A stretch of 64,000 nucleotides of DNA from Pediococcus acidilactici (GCA_024970065.1 CP103908.1:1674001-1738000); one strand, 5' to 3'; positions 29,074 through 38,249 are shown, counted from the first letter of the stretch. Program-made: numbers and translations. The notes: a model not told the origin generated them from the sequence alone.

Positions 29074-29886
29074 TTGTTAACAAAAAAAGAAGTAGAAAAA
29101 TTAATTTGTCATCGCTTTTGGATACACAAAGCTGTTACCGAAGAAAACAATTTTATCCTAATTTTCATGGGCGATGCATCAGCAAGTGGATTCTTAGTAA
29201 TTCAATTTGAAACAAATGGAGAAATCACCTTTCCGACCCATTTAGGGTTCCAACCTGGGGAATATGCCCGTTGGGACTTTGACGAGGAAAAGCAAGAAAT
29301 CTTATTTTTTGATAAAAACAATAATATTAGCAATCGGGGAAGCCTTCCCACTAAGTGGATAAACGATGACCATATAATTCAGTTGCTTAATGGTAACAAT
29401 GGTATTCTAGTTGACGATTCAAATACCAATACGCAGCAAGTTACCACCAGGGTGCTCGGTGGAAAACACATGTATTTTACTTCTCGGCAAGCGTTTAATA
29501 TGGACTTATTCCATGATATCAGTCGGGCCGATTTCAACCTAAAATTATTAGATTATCAGGATTCTCTTATTGGATTTTTTGACCAAGCTTATGAATACAT
29601 TGCTCAGCATCCGTCACTAGAAAAGATTGTCATCGCAAAGGATGGACCAGCGGTAATTAAACTTCCCGAAGAAAACCAACTACTATTTGCTGAAGATGCT
29701 CAACATCCCTCGTTCAATTACTTTGCTGGAAGTCGGGCTCGTGTTATGGAATTATTAATTATTATTTTGTCAGAAAATAATAAACGCCTACTTAACCCTG
29801 ATGATTCTCGCACTGAGGGAGAGTTATTATCAGACGTACTAAATAACCAATATTACGGTCAATTTTCATTAACGCAAGTCTCGTGA
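29074..29886 (+). CDS. Family B protein 5 (type III), without its A partner
   Basis: 270 residues, TTG start eight bases after AAGGAG. Type III traits: LVIQFETNGEITFPTHLGFQPGEYARWDFDEEKQEILFFD, LPTKW (WAG-like segment), VLGGKHMYFTSRQAF, YIAQHPSLEKIVIAKDGPAV in place of the DATD, and ENNKRLLNPDDSRTEGELL. B5 has no A gene in the 700 bases upstream; a protease relic and a promoter remnant stand there instead. It may be served by A6, 150 bases downstream and also type III. Confidence 0.72.
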   Translation: MLTKKEVEKLICHRFWIHKAVTEENNFILIFMGDASASGFLVIQFETNGEITFPTHLGFQPGEYARWDFDEEKQEILFFDKNNNISNRGSLPTKWINDDHIIQLLNGNNGILVDDSNTNTQQVTTRVLGGKHMYFTSRQAFNMDLFHDISRADFNLKLLDYQDSLIGFFDQAYEYIAQHPSLEKIVIAKDGPAVIKLPEENQLLFAEDAQHPSFNYFAGSRARVMELLIIILSENNKRLLNPDDSRTEGELLSDVLNNQYYGQFSLTQVS

Positions 29887-30036
29887 TTTTTCCTTGGCAA
29901 CTTTTGTATGTTTAACAAAACTATTAATCTCTAATCGAAAAACATCCCTGCCTAACTCCTGTGTAGACAAGTAACAAACGTAATTACATTTAGTAAATCA
30001 ACCTAATTATATTAGAAATAAAATAAGGAGCTTTAC

Positions 30037-30768
30037 ATGAAAGTCGAAAGAAATGTCGTAATTAGTGAATTCATTGTTAACATGTACGATCCCCATTATG
30101 GTCAGGATAATAGTAACGTTGACATTGCCGCCAGAACACAAACTCAAGCTGAGTCTTTAGCACGCTTGGACGTGCCATACTACGTGCTGACCAACGCAGA
30201 TGATCAAGAACCAGATACCGGGGCCCACATCATTCACATGGATTTATTTACTCACTACCCTAACCTAACTTTGTACTTTCACCGGATTTTGATGGCTTTT
30301 GAATTCTTACAAAACCATCCTGAAATTGAAAAAGCTGCGTTAACCGATGCAGGAGATGTCACCATGCTCAATTATCCATTTGATGAAGTTGAGGAGGGAA
30401 CGCTTTATATGGGAGACGAAAGTTTTTATATTTTTGCCACCCCAGTGATTACTTGGCATAAGGATCTTCAATGTATAGAGGACTTCATTAGAGAAAATGG
30501 ACTATTACCTACCCTAAACTTAGGTGTCATGGTAGGCACTCGCGCCGTGTTAATCGAATATTTAGGAATTATGGTTAAGATTATCACCGATGCCCAACTA
30601 AAAATTAGCCAAGGTGACGACACTTATCAACTCAGCGACGTAGAAATGGCAATTTCTAACTACACCGCTTACAAATATTTCGGCGACCGTTTAATTCACG
30701 GTCGGGAAGTTACTACAGTAATGGATGGTTATCAAGAGCCAAGCAGCGCATGGTTTAAACACAAGTGA
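30037..30768 (+). CDS. Family A protein 6 (type III): GT-A-like transferase
   Basis: 243 residues. Type III signature: LYMGDESFYIFATPVITW, SDVEMAISNYTAYKYF, and DLFTHYPNLTLYFHRILMAFEFLQ. LTDAGDVTMLNYPF keeps both Asp residues. The C terminus is VTTVMDGYQEPSSAWFKHK. Ribosome site AAGGAG nine bases before ATG. B6 follows after 12 bases. The 30037 gene has no copy of the TATACTAAATGCG block. Confidence 0.74.
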   Translation: MKVERNVVISEFIVNMYDPHYGQDNSNVDIAARTQTQAESLARLDVPYYVLTNADDQEPDTGAHIIHMDLFTHYPNLTLYFHRILMAFEFLQNHPEIEKAALTDAGDVTMLNYPFDEVEEGTLYMGDESFYIFATPVITWHKDLQCIEDFIRENGLLPTLNLGVMVGTRAVLIEYLGIMVKIITDAQLKISQGDDTYQLSDVEMAISNYTAYKYFGDRLIHGREVTTVMDGYQEPSSAWFKHK

Positions 30769-30780
30769 GGAGTTTTAGTA

Positions 30781-31605
30781 ATGCTAACTAAAGATGAAGT
30801 AAAAGATTTAATTTGTGATCGTTTTTGGACATTTCGGGTAATTAGCCCTGAAAAGCATTTCAGCACCTTATTTATTGGTACAGAACCCGGTTCTGGAATG
30901 CTAGCCCTGTGTTTCCGGCGCGATGGTAGGATTACCTTCCCTACCAACGTAGGTTTTAAGCCAGGCGAATATCGTCACTGGGACTTTGATGAGGAAGCAC
31001 AGGAAATTACTTTCATTGATTATAACAACCAAATTAGTCGGCGAGCACAAGTTCCTGCTCAATGGTTTGGTGGCAGTCTTAAAATGCAGCTGATCACCGA
31101 TTCAGATAATATTGAAGTTTTTTCGTATGAACCTCATGTTGATAAAAGTGCAATAAAAAACCGCGTAATTGGAGGAAGTCACATGTTTTTCACTCCCCGT
31201 AGCGGCTATAATTTTGAATTATTCCAAGATTTGGCATTTCTAAATTTTGATATTAAGCTTATCGATGCTGAAGACTCTATAGTAGCTTTCCTTAACGAAG
31301 TTTATCAATATATGATTGTTCATCCTCAATTAGAAGAAGTAGTAATTTCGCAGATAGGAAAACCATTGATTCAACTGTCAAAGGAAACTAAACTATTGTT
31401 CACTAAGAATGATGAACAGCCGTCATGTCAGTATTTCACGGGTGAACGCGATTTAATTATCGAGTTTTTAACCGTAGTTTTATCTGAAAATAACAAGCGT
31501 TTGCTTAATCCGGACGACTACCGAAACGAAGAAGAAATGATCCGAGACATTATTTCAAATCGGTTCGCCGATCGATATGAAGTTGCAGAAAACCCGATTA
31601 TGTAA
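30781..31605 (+). CDS. Family B protein 6 (type III)
   Basis: 274 residues. N-terminal LALCFRRDGRITFPTNVGFKPGEYRHWDFDEEAQEITFID, then VIGGSHMFFTPRSGYNFELFQDLAFLNFDIKLIDAEDS, and the A-like half YMIVHPQLEEVVISQIGKPLIQL...CQYFTGERDLIIEFLTVVLSENNKRLLNPDD. DATD position reads QIGK. Followed by a strong terminator. Closest in sequence style to B5 and B9. Confidence 0.75.
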   Translation: MLTKDEVKDLICDRFWTFRVISPEKHFSTLFIGTEPGSGMLALCFRRDGRITFPTNVGFKPGEYRHWDFDEEAQEITFIDYNNQISRRAQVPAQWFGGSLKMQLITDSDNIEVFSYEPHVDKSAIKNRVIGGSHMFFTPRSGYNFELFQDLAFLNFDIKLIDAEDSIVAFLNEVYQYMIVHPQLEEVVISQIGKPLIQLSKETKLLFTKNDEQPSCQYFTGERDLIIEFLTVVLSENNKRLLNPDDYRNEEEMIRDIISNRFADRYEVAENPIM

Positions 31606-31642
31606 TAAAAAGTTGACTAGCTACAACTGGTCAACTTTTTAT
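31605..31642 (+). terminator. Intrinsic terminator after pair 6
   Basis: Stem AAAAAGTTGAC / GTCAACTTTTT with loop TAGCTACAACTG and trailing TTTATTT. Ends the type III unit. Confidence 0.8.
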
Positions 31643-31920
31643 TTAATGCATTTAAATAAGTGCGCACTCCGCATAAACTAAGTTTTAATTTGTTGGATTT
31701 ATGCTTTAAATGTACATTCAAATCAATTGCAATATTTCTACTCAGGAATTGTTCGCCCCTACCTACTTATAAAATAACCAGCACCTTCGTACTAAATTGT
31801 ATCTTCTTTTTTAAATTACACAATCGAATTCTATATCCCACTATAAAATCTACCCACAAAAAAATTGCTAAGGGAGCCAAAAGTAATGTTGTTATGAGTA
31901 TGGACAATATATCTTTTATC

Positions 31921-31950
31921 GTTTATACTAAGTGCGGTATATATTTTACC
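31921..31950 (+). promoter_or_regulatory. Conserved array promoter block before A7
   Basis: GTTTATACTAAGTGCGGTAT then ATATTTTACC; the TATAC...GTATA half-sites flank the probable -10 (TATATT). Same block at 34029-34068 and 36377-36416. The rest of the 31643-31989 gap has no gene; a long open frame through it is an artificial extension of A7. Confidence 0.55.
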
Positions 31951-31989
31951 CCAAAAACCAATTCCAAGTGCAATAATAAGGAGCATTAC

Positions 31990-32733
31990 ATGAAAGTTGA
32001 GTCGAACGTCGTAGTCAGCGAATTTATCACTAATATGGATGATTTATTACATCATGAAGACACGCACAATGTGGACATTCCAACTAAGGTTGGAGGGCAG
32101 GCTAAATCATTAAAGCGCTTTAACGTACCATATTATGTACTAACTAATGAACCGAGCCAACCTCCCATTGATAATCTACACATTGTTAACGTTAACTTGC
32201 ATAATATTTATAATAATTATCCTGATTTAACCCTGTATTTTTATCGTCTTTTCATGGCCTTCTACTTTTTACAAGATCATCCTGAGATTGAAAAAGTTGC
32301 TCTTACGGATGCTACGGATGTGACGATGCTTAACTATCCGTTTGATAATATCAAACCCGATACTTTGTATATGGGAGATGAAACTACATTTTTATTTGAT
32401 TCTTTGCTGATCATTGGTGTCAAAAATCCACCATTCATAGAGGATTTTATTTTAGACAATAGCAATTTGCTCCCTACCCTTAACTTAGGCGTAATGGCTG
32501 GCACTCGCGAAGTTTTAATTGAGTTTCTTGGAATGATGCTTAAGATTATTACCGAATCTGAACTAAAAGTTCGTCAGGGTGATGAAAGTTATCATTTGGG
32601 TAAATACGAGATGGCGATTTCAAACTATGTAGCATATAAATATTTCTCTGAGCGTCTCGTTCATGGTCGCGAAGTTACATCTCTATTTGGGGGCTATCAA
32701 AAAAATAGTAGTGCCTGGTTTAAACATAAATAA
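31990..32733 (+). CDS. Family A protein 7 (type I): GT-A-like transferase
   Basis: 247 residues from ATG 31990, preceded by ATAAGGAG; the frame extends 110 codons upstream but that part has no family similarity. Type I traits: LKRFNVPYYVLTNEPSQPPIDNLHIVNVNL, LTDATDVTMLNYPFDNI, LYMGDETTFLFD, LLPTLNLGVMAGTREVLIEFLGMM, KYEMAISNYVAY, SSAWFKHK. All putative active residues kept. B7 starts 17 bases later. Nearly the same layout as A2 and A3. Confidence 0.75.
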   Translation: MKVESNVVVSEFITNMDDLLHHEDTHNVDIPTKVGGQAKSLKRFNVPYYVLTNEPSQPPIDNLHIVNVNLHNIYNNYPDLTLYFYRLFMAFYFLQDHPEIEKVALTDATDVTMLNYPFDNIKPDTLYMGDETTFLFDSLLIIGVKNPPFIEDFILDNSNLLPTLNLGVMAGTREVLIEFLGMMLKIITESELKVRQGDESYHLGKYEMAISNYVAYKYFSERLVHGREVTSLFGGYQKNSSAWFKHK

Positions 32734-32750
32734 TAGGGAGTCATTAATTA

Positions 32751-33584
32751 ATGCTAAATAAAAAGGAAGTTTACAAATTAATAGGTAATCGGATTTGGAT
32801 TTATCAAACAACTGCCCAAGATGATCCTTTCCCAATTTTAATGTCTTTAGGAGGATCTGTTCCTGCTTTTTTCTGTATCGTTTTCCATGCTAACGGACAG
32901 ATTAGCATCCCTACTGACGTTGGTTTTTTTCCTCCTGAATATCGCTATTGGGATTTTGACGAAGAAACTCAAGAAATTCTTTTCAAATCTAAACCAGACG
33001 AAATTTCATTACGTGCACAATTACCATCTAAATTGTCTTATGGAGTTACCGCCATTAAAATAAATCATCTACCCGAACATGGTGATACAAATTTCATGTT
33101 AATTAACGAACCCCATGAAGATCACTCAGAAATCACTGAACGTCTTCTGGGTGGGAAGAAAGTCCTTTGCGTCCCGTTCAATGCTTTTGACAACGGGTTA
33201 TTTTACAAGTTACGTTGGAGCGGCTTCAATATTCATCGGGTGCCAAATAATCCTGAACTAATTGAGTTTTTGGCAGGGGTCTATGACTATCTTGCTATTC
33301 ATCCTAAATTAGAGCAAGTTGTAGTAGCATATAAAAATACGGAAGTAATTAAAGTTACCCAAAGTAACAAATTACAATTTTTAAACGTTCATGATAAACC
33401 CTCGTTTACTTATTTTTCAGGAAGCCGACCACTCCTTATGGAGCTATTAATTACAGTCCTAACAGAAAACAATATACGTTTGATCGATGATAATGACCAC
33501 CATAGCGAAGATGAATTACTCCAAAGAATTTTAACCGATAAATTTAGCAACCGCTATGAACTAATAGATTTACCAGGATTTTAA
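32751..33584 (+). CDS. Family B protein 7 (type I)
   Basis: 277 residues; reference for family B. N-terminal module: LIGNRIWIY (10-18), FFCIVFHANGQISIPTDVGFFPPEYRYWDFDEETQEILF (40-78); central LGGKKVLCVPFNAF (133-146); A-like half from about 150 with YKLRWSGFNIH, YLAIHPKLEQVVVAYKNTEVI (180-200), FLNVHDKPSFTYFSGSRPLLMELLITVLTENNIRL (210-244), and the acidic HHSEDELLQRILTDKFSNRYELIDLPGF end. The site of A's DATD reads YKNTE. The N-terminal pattern (hydrophobic-F-x-x-N/D-G-x-I-x-x-P-T...W-x-F-D/N-E-x-x-Q-x-I/L) suggests a small beta-barrel binding module; its ligand is unknown. Confidence 0.75.
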   Translation: MLNKKEVYKLIGNRIWIYQTTAQDDPFPILMSLGGSVPAFFCIVFHANGQISIPTDVGFFPPEYRYWDFDEETQEILFKSKPDEISLRAQLPSKLSYGVTAIKINHLPEHGDTNFMLINEPHEDHSEITERLLGGKKVLCVPFNAFDNGLFYKLRWSGFNIHRVPNNPELIEFLAGVYDYLAIHPKLEQVVVAYKNTEVIKVTQSNKLQFLNVHDKPSFTYFSGSRPLLMELLITVLTENNIRLIDDNDHHSEDELLQRILTDKFSNRYELIDLPGF

Positions 33585-33699
33585 AAAAGCCAACTATATC
33601 TAGTGATCCATAACCAACTTTTTAATAGTAATTTACTTCTATAAACACGCAAAACTGCATTAAATACTAAGATTTAACTAGTAGTACTAGTTTCTACAC

Positions 33700-33748
33700 A
33701 AAAAATAAGCACTTGTTAAAAAACTATTTAACAAGTGCTTATTTTTTA
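33700..33748. terminator. Intrinsic terminator after pair 7
   Basis: Perfect 21-bp stem from AAAAAATAAGCACTTGTTAAA to its complement, six-base loop, A-run and T-run on the two sides: bidirectional. Confidence 0.85.
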
Positions 33749-33761
33749 CCGCAATAATTAA

Positions 33762-33955
33762 TATGTAGACTTTCCATAGTAAATGAGTTGAGTGTCCGGT
33801 AGCAAAAGATACTTTTGGACAATCATTAGCTGACTACTAGCCCAAAATACATAAATTTCCTCTCCATCTACAAACTATTCAAAAATCATGTCATCAAAGA
33901 AATAATCACATAAATCATCGCGCCCTTTTTCATTAATTTTTTGCTTATAGTCCTT
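33762..33955 (-). pseudogene. Possible decayed small gene, unknown function
   Basis: On the minus strand one frame reads KQKINEKGRDDLCDYFFDD, MIFE, an in-frame stop, then FVDGEEIYVFWASSQLMIVQ and KYLLLPDTQLIYYGKSTY before a stop. The residue composition looks like real protein and the frame is broken only once, but I find no start codon and no relation to A, B or the protease. Reported as a weak relic. Confidence 0.3.
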
Positions 33956-34028
33956 TCATCATCATTAGTCAGATTAACTTTTAACCTTCTTTACCATAAC
34001 GAATTTTTTGCTAAGCAATGTAGACACT

Positions 34029-34068
34029 GTATCATTTAAGAGCTATACTAAATGCGGTATATATTTTA
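34029..34068 (+). promoter_or_regulatory. Conserved array promoter block before A8
   Basis: GTATCATTTAAGAGCTATAC followed by TAAATGCGGTATATATTTTA. It matches the A9 block almost base for base over 40 bases. Confidence 0.6.
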
Positions 34069-34110
34069 CCTAGATAACTATTAATCCAAATATAAATTAA
34101 GGAGTATTAA

Positions 34111-34842
34111 ATGAAAGTTGAGTCGAACGTAGTGATTACTGAATTTATCATAAACATGGATAATTTCTTTCATCTCTACGATAATCATGACGTTGACGTT
34201 GCTGAGCAGGTCCAAGATCAAGCAACCTCGTTAGCACAATTTGACGTCCCCTTTTACGTTCTCACTAATAGTCCAGACCCTAAGGACAGCGGGAATTTAC
34301 ATATTGTGAACATGAAGCTTTTTGAACATTATCCTGATTTAACTTTATATTTTTATCGTTTCCTAATGGCATACGAGTTTTTACTAGCGCATCCAGAAAT
34401 TGAAAAAGCAGCTTTAACTGATGCCAAAGATGTAACGATGCTGAACTATCCCTTTGATAAGGTTGACGAAGGCGTTCTATACATTGGCGACGAATGGAAA
34501 CGCTTAGGTGATGCCGATATTATAGTTAATAGTAGCTCCCCACAGTACATGAAAGATTTCAGCGCGAAAAATGCTACGCGTATCCTTTTAAATATTGGAG
34601 TGCTTGTTGGAACACGCGATGTGTTACTTGAATACTTAGGAATCATGGCCAAGTTAATTACTGACGAGCAGTTAAAAATTCAACAAGGCAACGAAAATGC
34701 TGGGCTAGATGGATTTGAAATGGAAATCGGTAACTATGTTGCATACCGCTATTTTGCTGACCGTTTGGTTCATGGTCGAGAAGTCACCACCATTTTCAAA
34801 GGTTTCCAAGAAAAAAGCAGTGCGTGGTTCAAGCATAAGTAA
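34111..34842 (+). CDS. Family A protein 8 (type II): GT-A-like transferase
   Basis: 243 residues. Type II signature LYIGDEWKRLGDADIIV, with LTDAKDVTMLNYPF. The NxG segment reads LLNIGVLVGTR. FEMEIGNYVAYRYF, VHGREVTTIFKGFQ and SSAWFKHK are intact. Unlike other pairs its B8 partner starts 242 bases away; the intervening stretch 34843-35084 contains no gene and looks inserted, so B8 may use its own promoter. Confidence 0.74.
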   Translation: MKVESNVVITEFIINMDNFFHLYDNHDVDVAEQVQDQATSLAQFDVPFYVLTNSPDPKDSGNLHIVNMKLFEHYPDLTLYFYRFLMAYEFLLAHPEIEKAALTDAKDVTMLNYPFDKVDEGVLYIGDEWKRLGDADIIVNSSSPQYMKDFSAKNATRILLNIGVLVGTRDVLLEYLGIMAKLITDEQLKIQQGNENAGLDGFEMEIGNYVAYRYFADRLVHGREVTTIFKGFQEKSSAWFKHK

Positions 34843-35084
34843 TTAAGGCTGTTTCATAACGAAAGTATGATAAAAGTTCGTTTAATACCAAAAGGTGCAG
34901 GCAATCACTATCTGGGGCATTTTTTGGCGCTTTGAAAGTAGCACCTCATTTATATGGCTCTTCACCCTGTGTGAATTTCCTTTATAAACCTAATATCTCT
35001 AAGCTTCCAGATTTCGAGCGAACGCTGTAAACGTTAGAATTTTCACATCCCAATACAGCAGTCTGCATCTTAGGAGGATGAAAA

Positions 35085-35912
35085 ATGAATAAACAAGACG
35101 TAATAAATTTAATTTGTAACAAATTATGGCTTTGGCGACTATGGGAAGTCGCTACCCTTCCAGGAAATAACGGAAGGCCCGGTCCATTATATTTGGAATA
35201 TGATGAACAGGCCGGATATAGCATGGTAGTGCTTATATTCAATAAAGATGGCAGTTTTGAATTTCCTACTAAAATTGGCTTTATCCCACCTGAATGTGAT
35301 CATTGGGACTTTAACGAAAATGAACAAAAAATAATTTTTTATGATCACGATAACACGCCTAGAACTTGGGCAACCATTACTTTAAATGGTTTTTACGGCG
35401 CTACCCAACTTAACTTTGCAGACGGTAATGGCGTTCTCTTCAATTTTACAGATTACACTGTTTCTGGTAGCTACGTTACGGATGTCAAAAATATGGCGTT
35501 CGTACCTCGTTCTAAGTTTCATGGTGAACTGCAAAGAAGATTCAGTAGAAAAGCCTATAGTACTTGTCCCGTTGACTCTAAACCACTAATGCTATTTCTT
35601 AACGAGATTTATGAATATTTGATTGATCATCCTGAAGTAGAAGATGTTATTATTTCTCAAACTGAGACAACCAAAATAAACCTTGCCAAAAATCTTAAAC
35701 AGCTACTATTTGCAAAAAGCACTGAACAAATCACTTTAGAATATTGTGCTGGCCAACGTAGCATTATTTTGGAACTAATAACTGCTTTACTAACCGAAAA
35801 TAATAACCGACAGCTAGATCCCAACGACTCCCGTTCTGAGGACGAACTTCTCCAAGATCTGCTAAGAAATCGTTTTGCTAATCGCTATGAAGTGATGAAT
35901 TTAGAAATTTAA
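35085..35912 (+). CDS. Family B protein 8 (type II)
   Basis: 275 residues, ATG preceded by TAGGAGGATG. Type II traits: MVVLIFNKDGSFEFPTKIGFIPPECDHWDFNENEQKIIFYD, FSRKAYSTCPVDS, YLIDHPEVEDVIISQTETTKI and LEYCAGQRSIILELITALLTENN. A Cys replaces the Tyr of the usual PPEYR/PPDYY. The DATD site reads QTET. No membrane segments. Confidence 0.75.
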   Translation: MNKQDVINLICNKLWLWRLWEVATLPGNNGRPGPLYLEYDEQAGYSMVVLIFNKDGSFEFPTKIGFIPPECDHWDFNENEQKIIFYDHDNTPRTWATITLNGFYGATQLNFADGNGVLFNFTDYTVSGSYVTDVKNMAFVPRSKFHGELQRRFSRKAYSTCPVDSKPLMLFLNEIYEYLIDHPEVEDVIISQTETTKINLAKNLKQLLFAKSTEQITLEYCAGQRSIILELITALLTENNNRQLDPNDSRSEDELLQDLLRNRFANRYEVMNLEI

Positions 35913-36148
35913 CGTAACTGCACTTATTTACGGAGAACCCCCTTTACATGATAGATGCAATTTTTTCACTGCGACATTCATAAAGTTAGGAGAGCGGAAC
36001 TCCGTTGTTTAATTCTGTTCCTTGATTGCAATGGGGATAATTACTATTTGCTCGACTGGTGACAATATACCGATTAAAATCCTAAAAGCTTCTACATTAA
36101 ATTAACTACCGTTAGCTAATAATAATAACCAGCCTTTATTGAAAATTG

Positions 36149-36255
36149 CGCAGTCATTGCTAGTGGGATGGTGATCAATAACGTGGCAATAGTTGCTATC
36201 ATCACCATTAAGATAGGTTAGTTATGTAACCTAATCTATTACTCATTCATTTTTA
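36149..36255 (-). pseudogene. Relic of the LRR metalloprotease (signal-peptide part)
   Basis: Minus-strand match to the first coding bases of the intact protease (42820-42922): plus-strand blocks ATAACGTGGCAATAGTTGCT and TTAGTTATGTAACCTAATCT correspond to ATCAGCAACGTGGCAATAAT and TTAGTTATGTAACGTAGATT. Translated, it begins MSNRLGYITNL (intact: MTNNLRYITKK) and soon meets stops. It lies between pair 8 (type II) and pair 9 (type III), as the other relic does in its module. The remaining parts of 35913-36376 hold nothing I recognise. Confidence 0.7.
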
Positions 36256-36376
36256 TCCTACTTGCTTTTGTTCATTAAATTACAATCGCATTATACATCT
36301 CACGTTAAAGCTTCTCAGCAAAAAACGTGTGTTACTAAGTATTGTCTTTATACTGTCTAAGGCAATTTTTAACACC

Positions 36377-36416
36377 GTATCATTTAAAGGCTATATCGAA
36401 TGCGATATATATTTTA
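36377..36416 (+). promoter_or_regulatory. Conserved array promoter block before A9
   Basis: GTATCATTTAAAGGCTATAT followed by CGAATGCGATATATATTTTA, aligned with the A8 block. Confidence 0.6.
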
Positions 36417-36452
36417 TGTCGATAACAATTTTTACAGATTAAGGAGCAATAA

Positions 36453-37199
36453 ATGAAAGTTGAACCAAATGTTGTGATTAGCGAATTCATTATAGATATG
36501 GAAGACTCCTTTAAACATGCAGATAACCAGAATGTTGATGTTTCTCAGGCCGTGGCTACTCAAGCTAAATCACTAGCTGACCATCATGTACCTTACTACG
36601 TGCTCACTAATGCAGATAGCCAAGAAGGACCAGAAGGTACCCACATTGTGCACCACGACTTATTTAATCATTTTCCACACCTTTCTCTATATTTCCACCG
36701 GATTTTAATGGCTTACGAATTTTTACAAGCTCATCCGGAAATAAAGAAAGCCGCCTTAACAGATGCTACAGACGTCGTGATGCTCAATTATCCCTTTGAC
36801 AGCGTTGAAGACGGAATTTTATACATGGGTGATGAACCCTTTTATATTTTTGCCACTCAAACAATTAACATTACATCGATTACCGGACGACCTGAAATTA
36901 AAGAAATCAATAATTTTATCAAGGAAAATGCATTATTACAGACCCTTAATCTGGGCGTAATGGTTGGTACTCGAGCAGTTTTGTTGGAGTACTTAGGGAT
37001 AATGGTAAAAATCATTACCGATACACAGTTGGCCGTTGCTAAAGGAAAGCATGAGTATCAACTAAGTGAAATAGAAATGGCCTTATCCAATTACGTTGCT
37101 TACCAATATTTTACTGATCGTCTAGTACATGGACGAGAAGTCACCACTATTTTTAATGGTATGCAAAGAACGAGCAGTGCATGGTTTAGTCATAAATAG
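36453..37199 (+). CDS. Family A protein 9 (type III): GT-A-like transferase
   Basis: 248 residues. Type III signature LYMGDEPFYIFATQTINI, with a few extra residues after it (TSITGRPEIKEI). LTDATDVVMLNYPF replaces the usual T by V. LQTLNLGVMVGTR and IEMALSNYVAYQYF are present. The invariant tail is slightly altered to SSAWFSHK. B9 starts 145 bases downstream, a longer spacer than usual. Confidence 0.74.
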   Translation: MKVEPNVVISEFIIDMEDSFKHADNQNVDVSQAVATQAKSLADHHVPYYVLTNADSQEGPEGTHIVHHDLFNHFPHLSLYFHRILMAYEFLQAHPEIKKAALTDATDVVMLNYPFDSVEDGILYMGDEPFYIFATQTINITSITGRPEIKEINNFIKENALLQTLNLGVMVGTRAVLLEYLGIMVKIITDTQLAVAKGKHEYQLSEIEMALSNYVAYQYFTDRLVHGREVTTIFNGMQRTSSAWFSHK

Positions 37200-37344
37200 A
37201 AAATTCCGCATTCATTATCTTACCTGTACTTATGGACAATATCCCTAATAAAGCTACTATGCAAAACGTTTTAAGTTTATGTCTGCTAAATTAGCCATGG
37301 AAAATTTTTTAAAGCCTGATAAATATAATCAAGGAGTTATGTAA

Positions 37345-38160
37345 ATGTTAAATAAGCAAGAGCTCACTGACATAATTTGCGATCGTTGCTGGATTTTACG
37401 GATTGTTATTTTTAAGCATCAATTTGTTCCTTTGAAGCTTGGAACATCTACAAGCGGAATGTTGGCAATTGTTTTTCATCGCGATGGAACCATTGGTTTT
37501 CCCACTAACCTTGCGTTCAAACCTTCAGAATATCGTGGATGGGATTTTGACGAAGCAAATCAAGAAATTATCTTTCTTGACACTAACCATCAAGAAAGCA
37601 AACGGGGCACTGTCCCAAAACAATGGGCAGGTAAAAGCTTAAAAATCGATTCAATTGGAGAGGACACCCTATTTACTTCAGAGCCTTATGTGGAAAAGCG
37701 TGCCATTAAAGATCGCATCTTAGGGGGGACCAACCTTTGCTTCATCCCCGATAAAAATTATGAATTTGAAGCATTCCAAAGCATGGCACGGGCGGGATTT
37801 GCTACGAAGCTTGTTGATTCCACCAATTCAATCATCAACTTCTTAAGCGTTGTTTACGATTATGTAGCTATGCACCCTCAATTAGAAAAAATCATTATTT
37901 CGCAAATTAGTCTAGCGTCTCTTAAAGAAGCCCCTTACGGCAAATTGATTTTTACTAATGATAATGGGAATCCTTCATTTGATTACTTAGCCGGTAACCG
38001 CGGAATCGTTATGGAACTGCTTACCACAGTTTTGTCGGAAAACAATAAACGACGTCTCAATCCCGAGGACTTTCGTAGTGAAGACGATCTATTACAAGAA
38101 ATTCTAACTAATCGTTTCAGCAATCGATACGCTTTAGTTGATTTACCCACCAAGCCATAA
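37345..38160 (+). CDS. Family B protein 9 (type III)
   Basis: 271 residues. MLAIVFHRDGTIGFPTNLAFKPSEYRGWDFDEANQEIIFLD, PKQWAGKSLKI (compare PAQWFGGSLKM in B6), ILGGTNLCFIPDKNYEFEAFQSMARAGFATKLVDS, YVAMHPQLEKIIISQISLASL and FDYLAGNRGIVMELLTTVLSENNKRRLNPEDFRSEDDLLQ. DATD site lost (QISL). Followed by a short terminator hairpin (AACAACCAAAA / TTTTGGTTGTTTG, 38164-38192). Confidence 0.75.
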   Translation: MLNKQELTDIICDRCWILRIVIFKHQFVPLKLGTSTSGMLAIVFHRDGTIGFPTNLAFKPSEYRGWDFDEANQEIIFLDTNHQESKRGTVPKQWAGKSLKIDSIGEDTLFTSEPYVEKRAIKDRILGGTNLCFIPDKNYEFEAFQSMARAGFATKLVDSTNSIINFLSVVYDYVAMHPQLEKIIISQISLASLKEAPYGKLIFTNDNGNPSFDYLAGNRGIVMELLTTVLSENNKRRLNPEDFRSEDDLLQEILTNRFSNRYALVDLPTKP

Positions 38161-38249
38161 ATTACAACAACCAAAAATATTTTGGTTGTTTGCTCGTTAA
38201 AAACAGATAGGTAATTGACGAGCGCCTAAGTAACATTGGAGGAAAACTT

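Noticed and set aside
31660-31989. 110-codon N-terminal extension of A7
   Set aside because: No similarity to any other A protein, and a good ribosome site precedes ATG 31990.
34982-35242. 86-codon minus-strand frame
   Set aside because: Largely antisense to the start of B8, no ribosome site, composition not protein-like.
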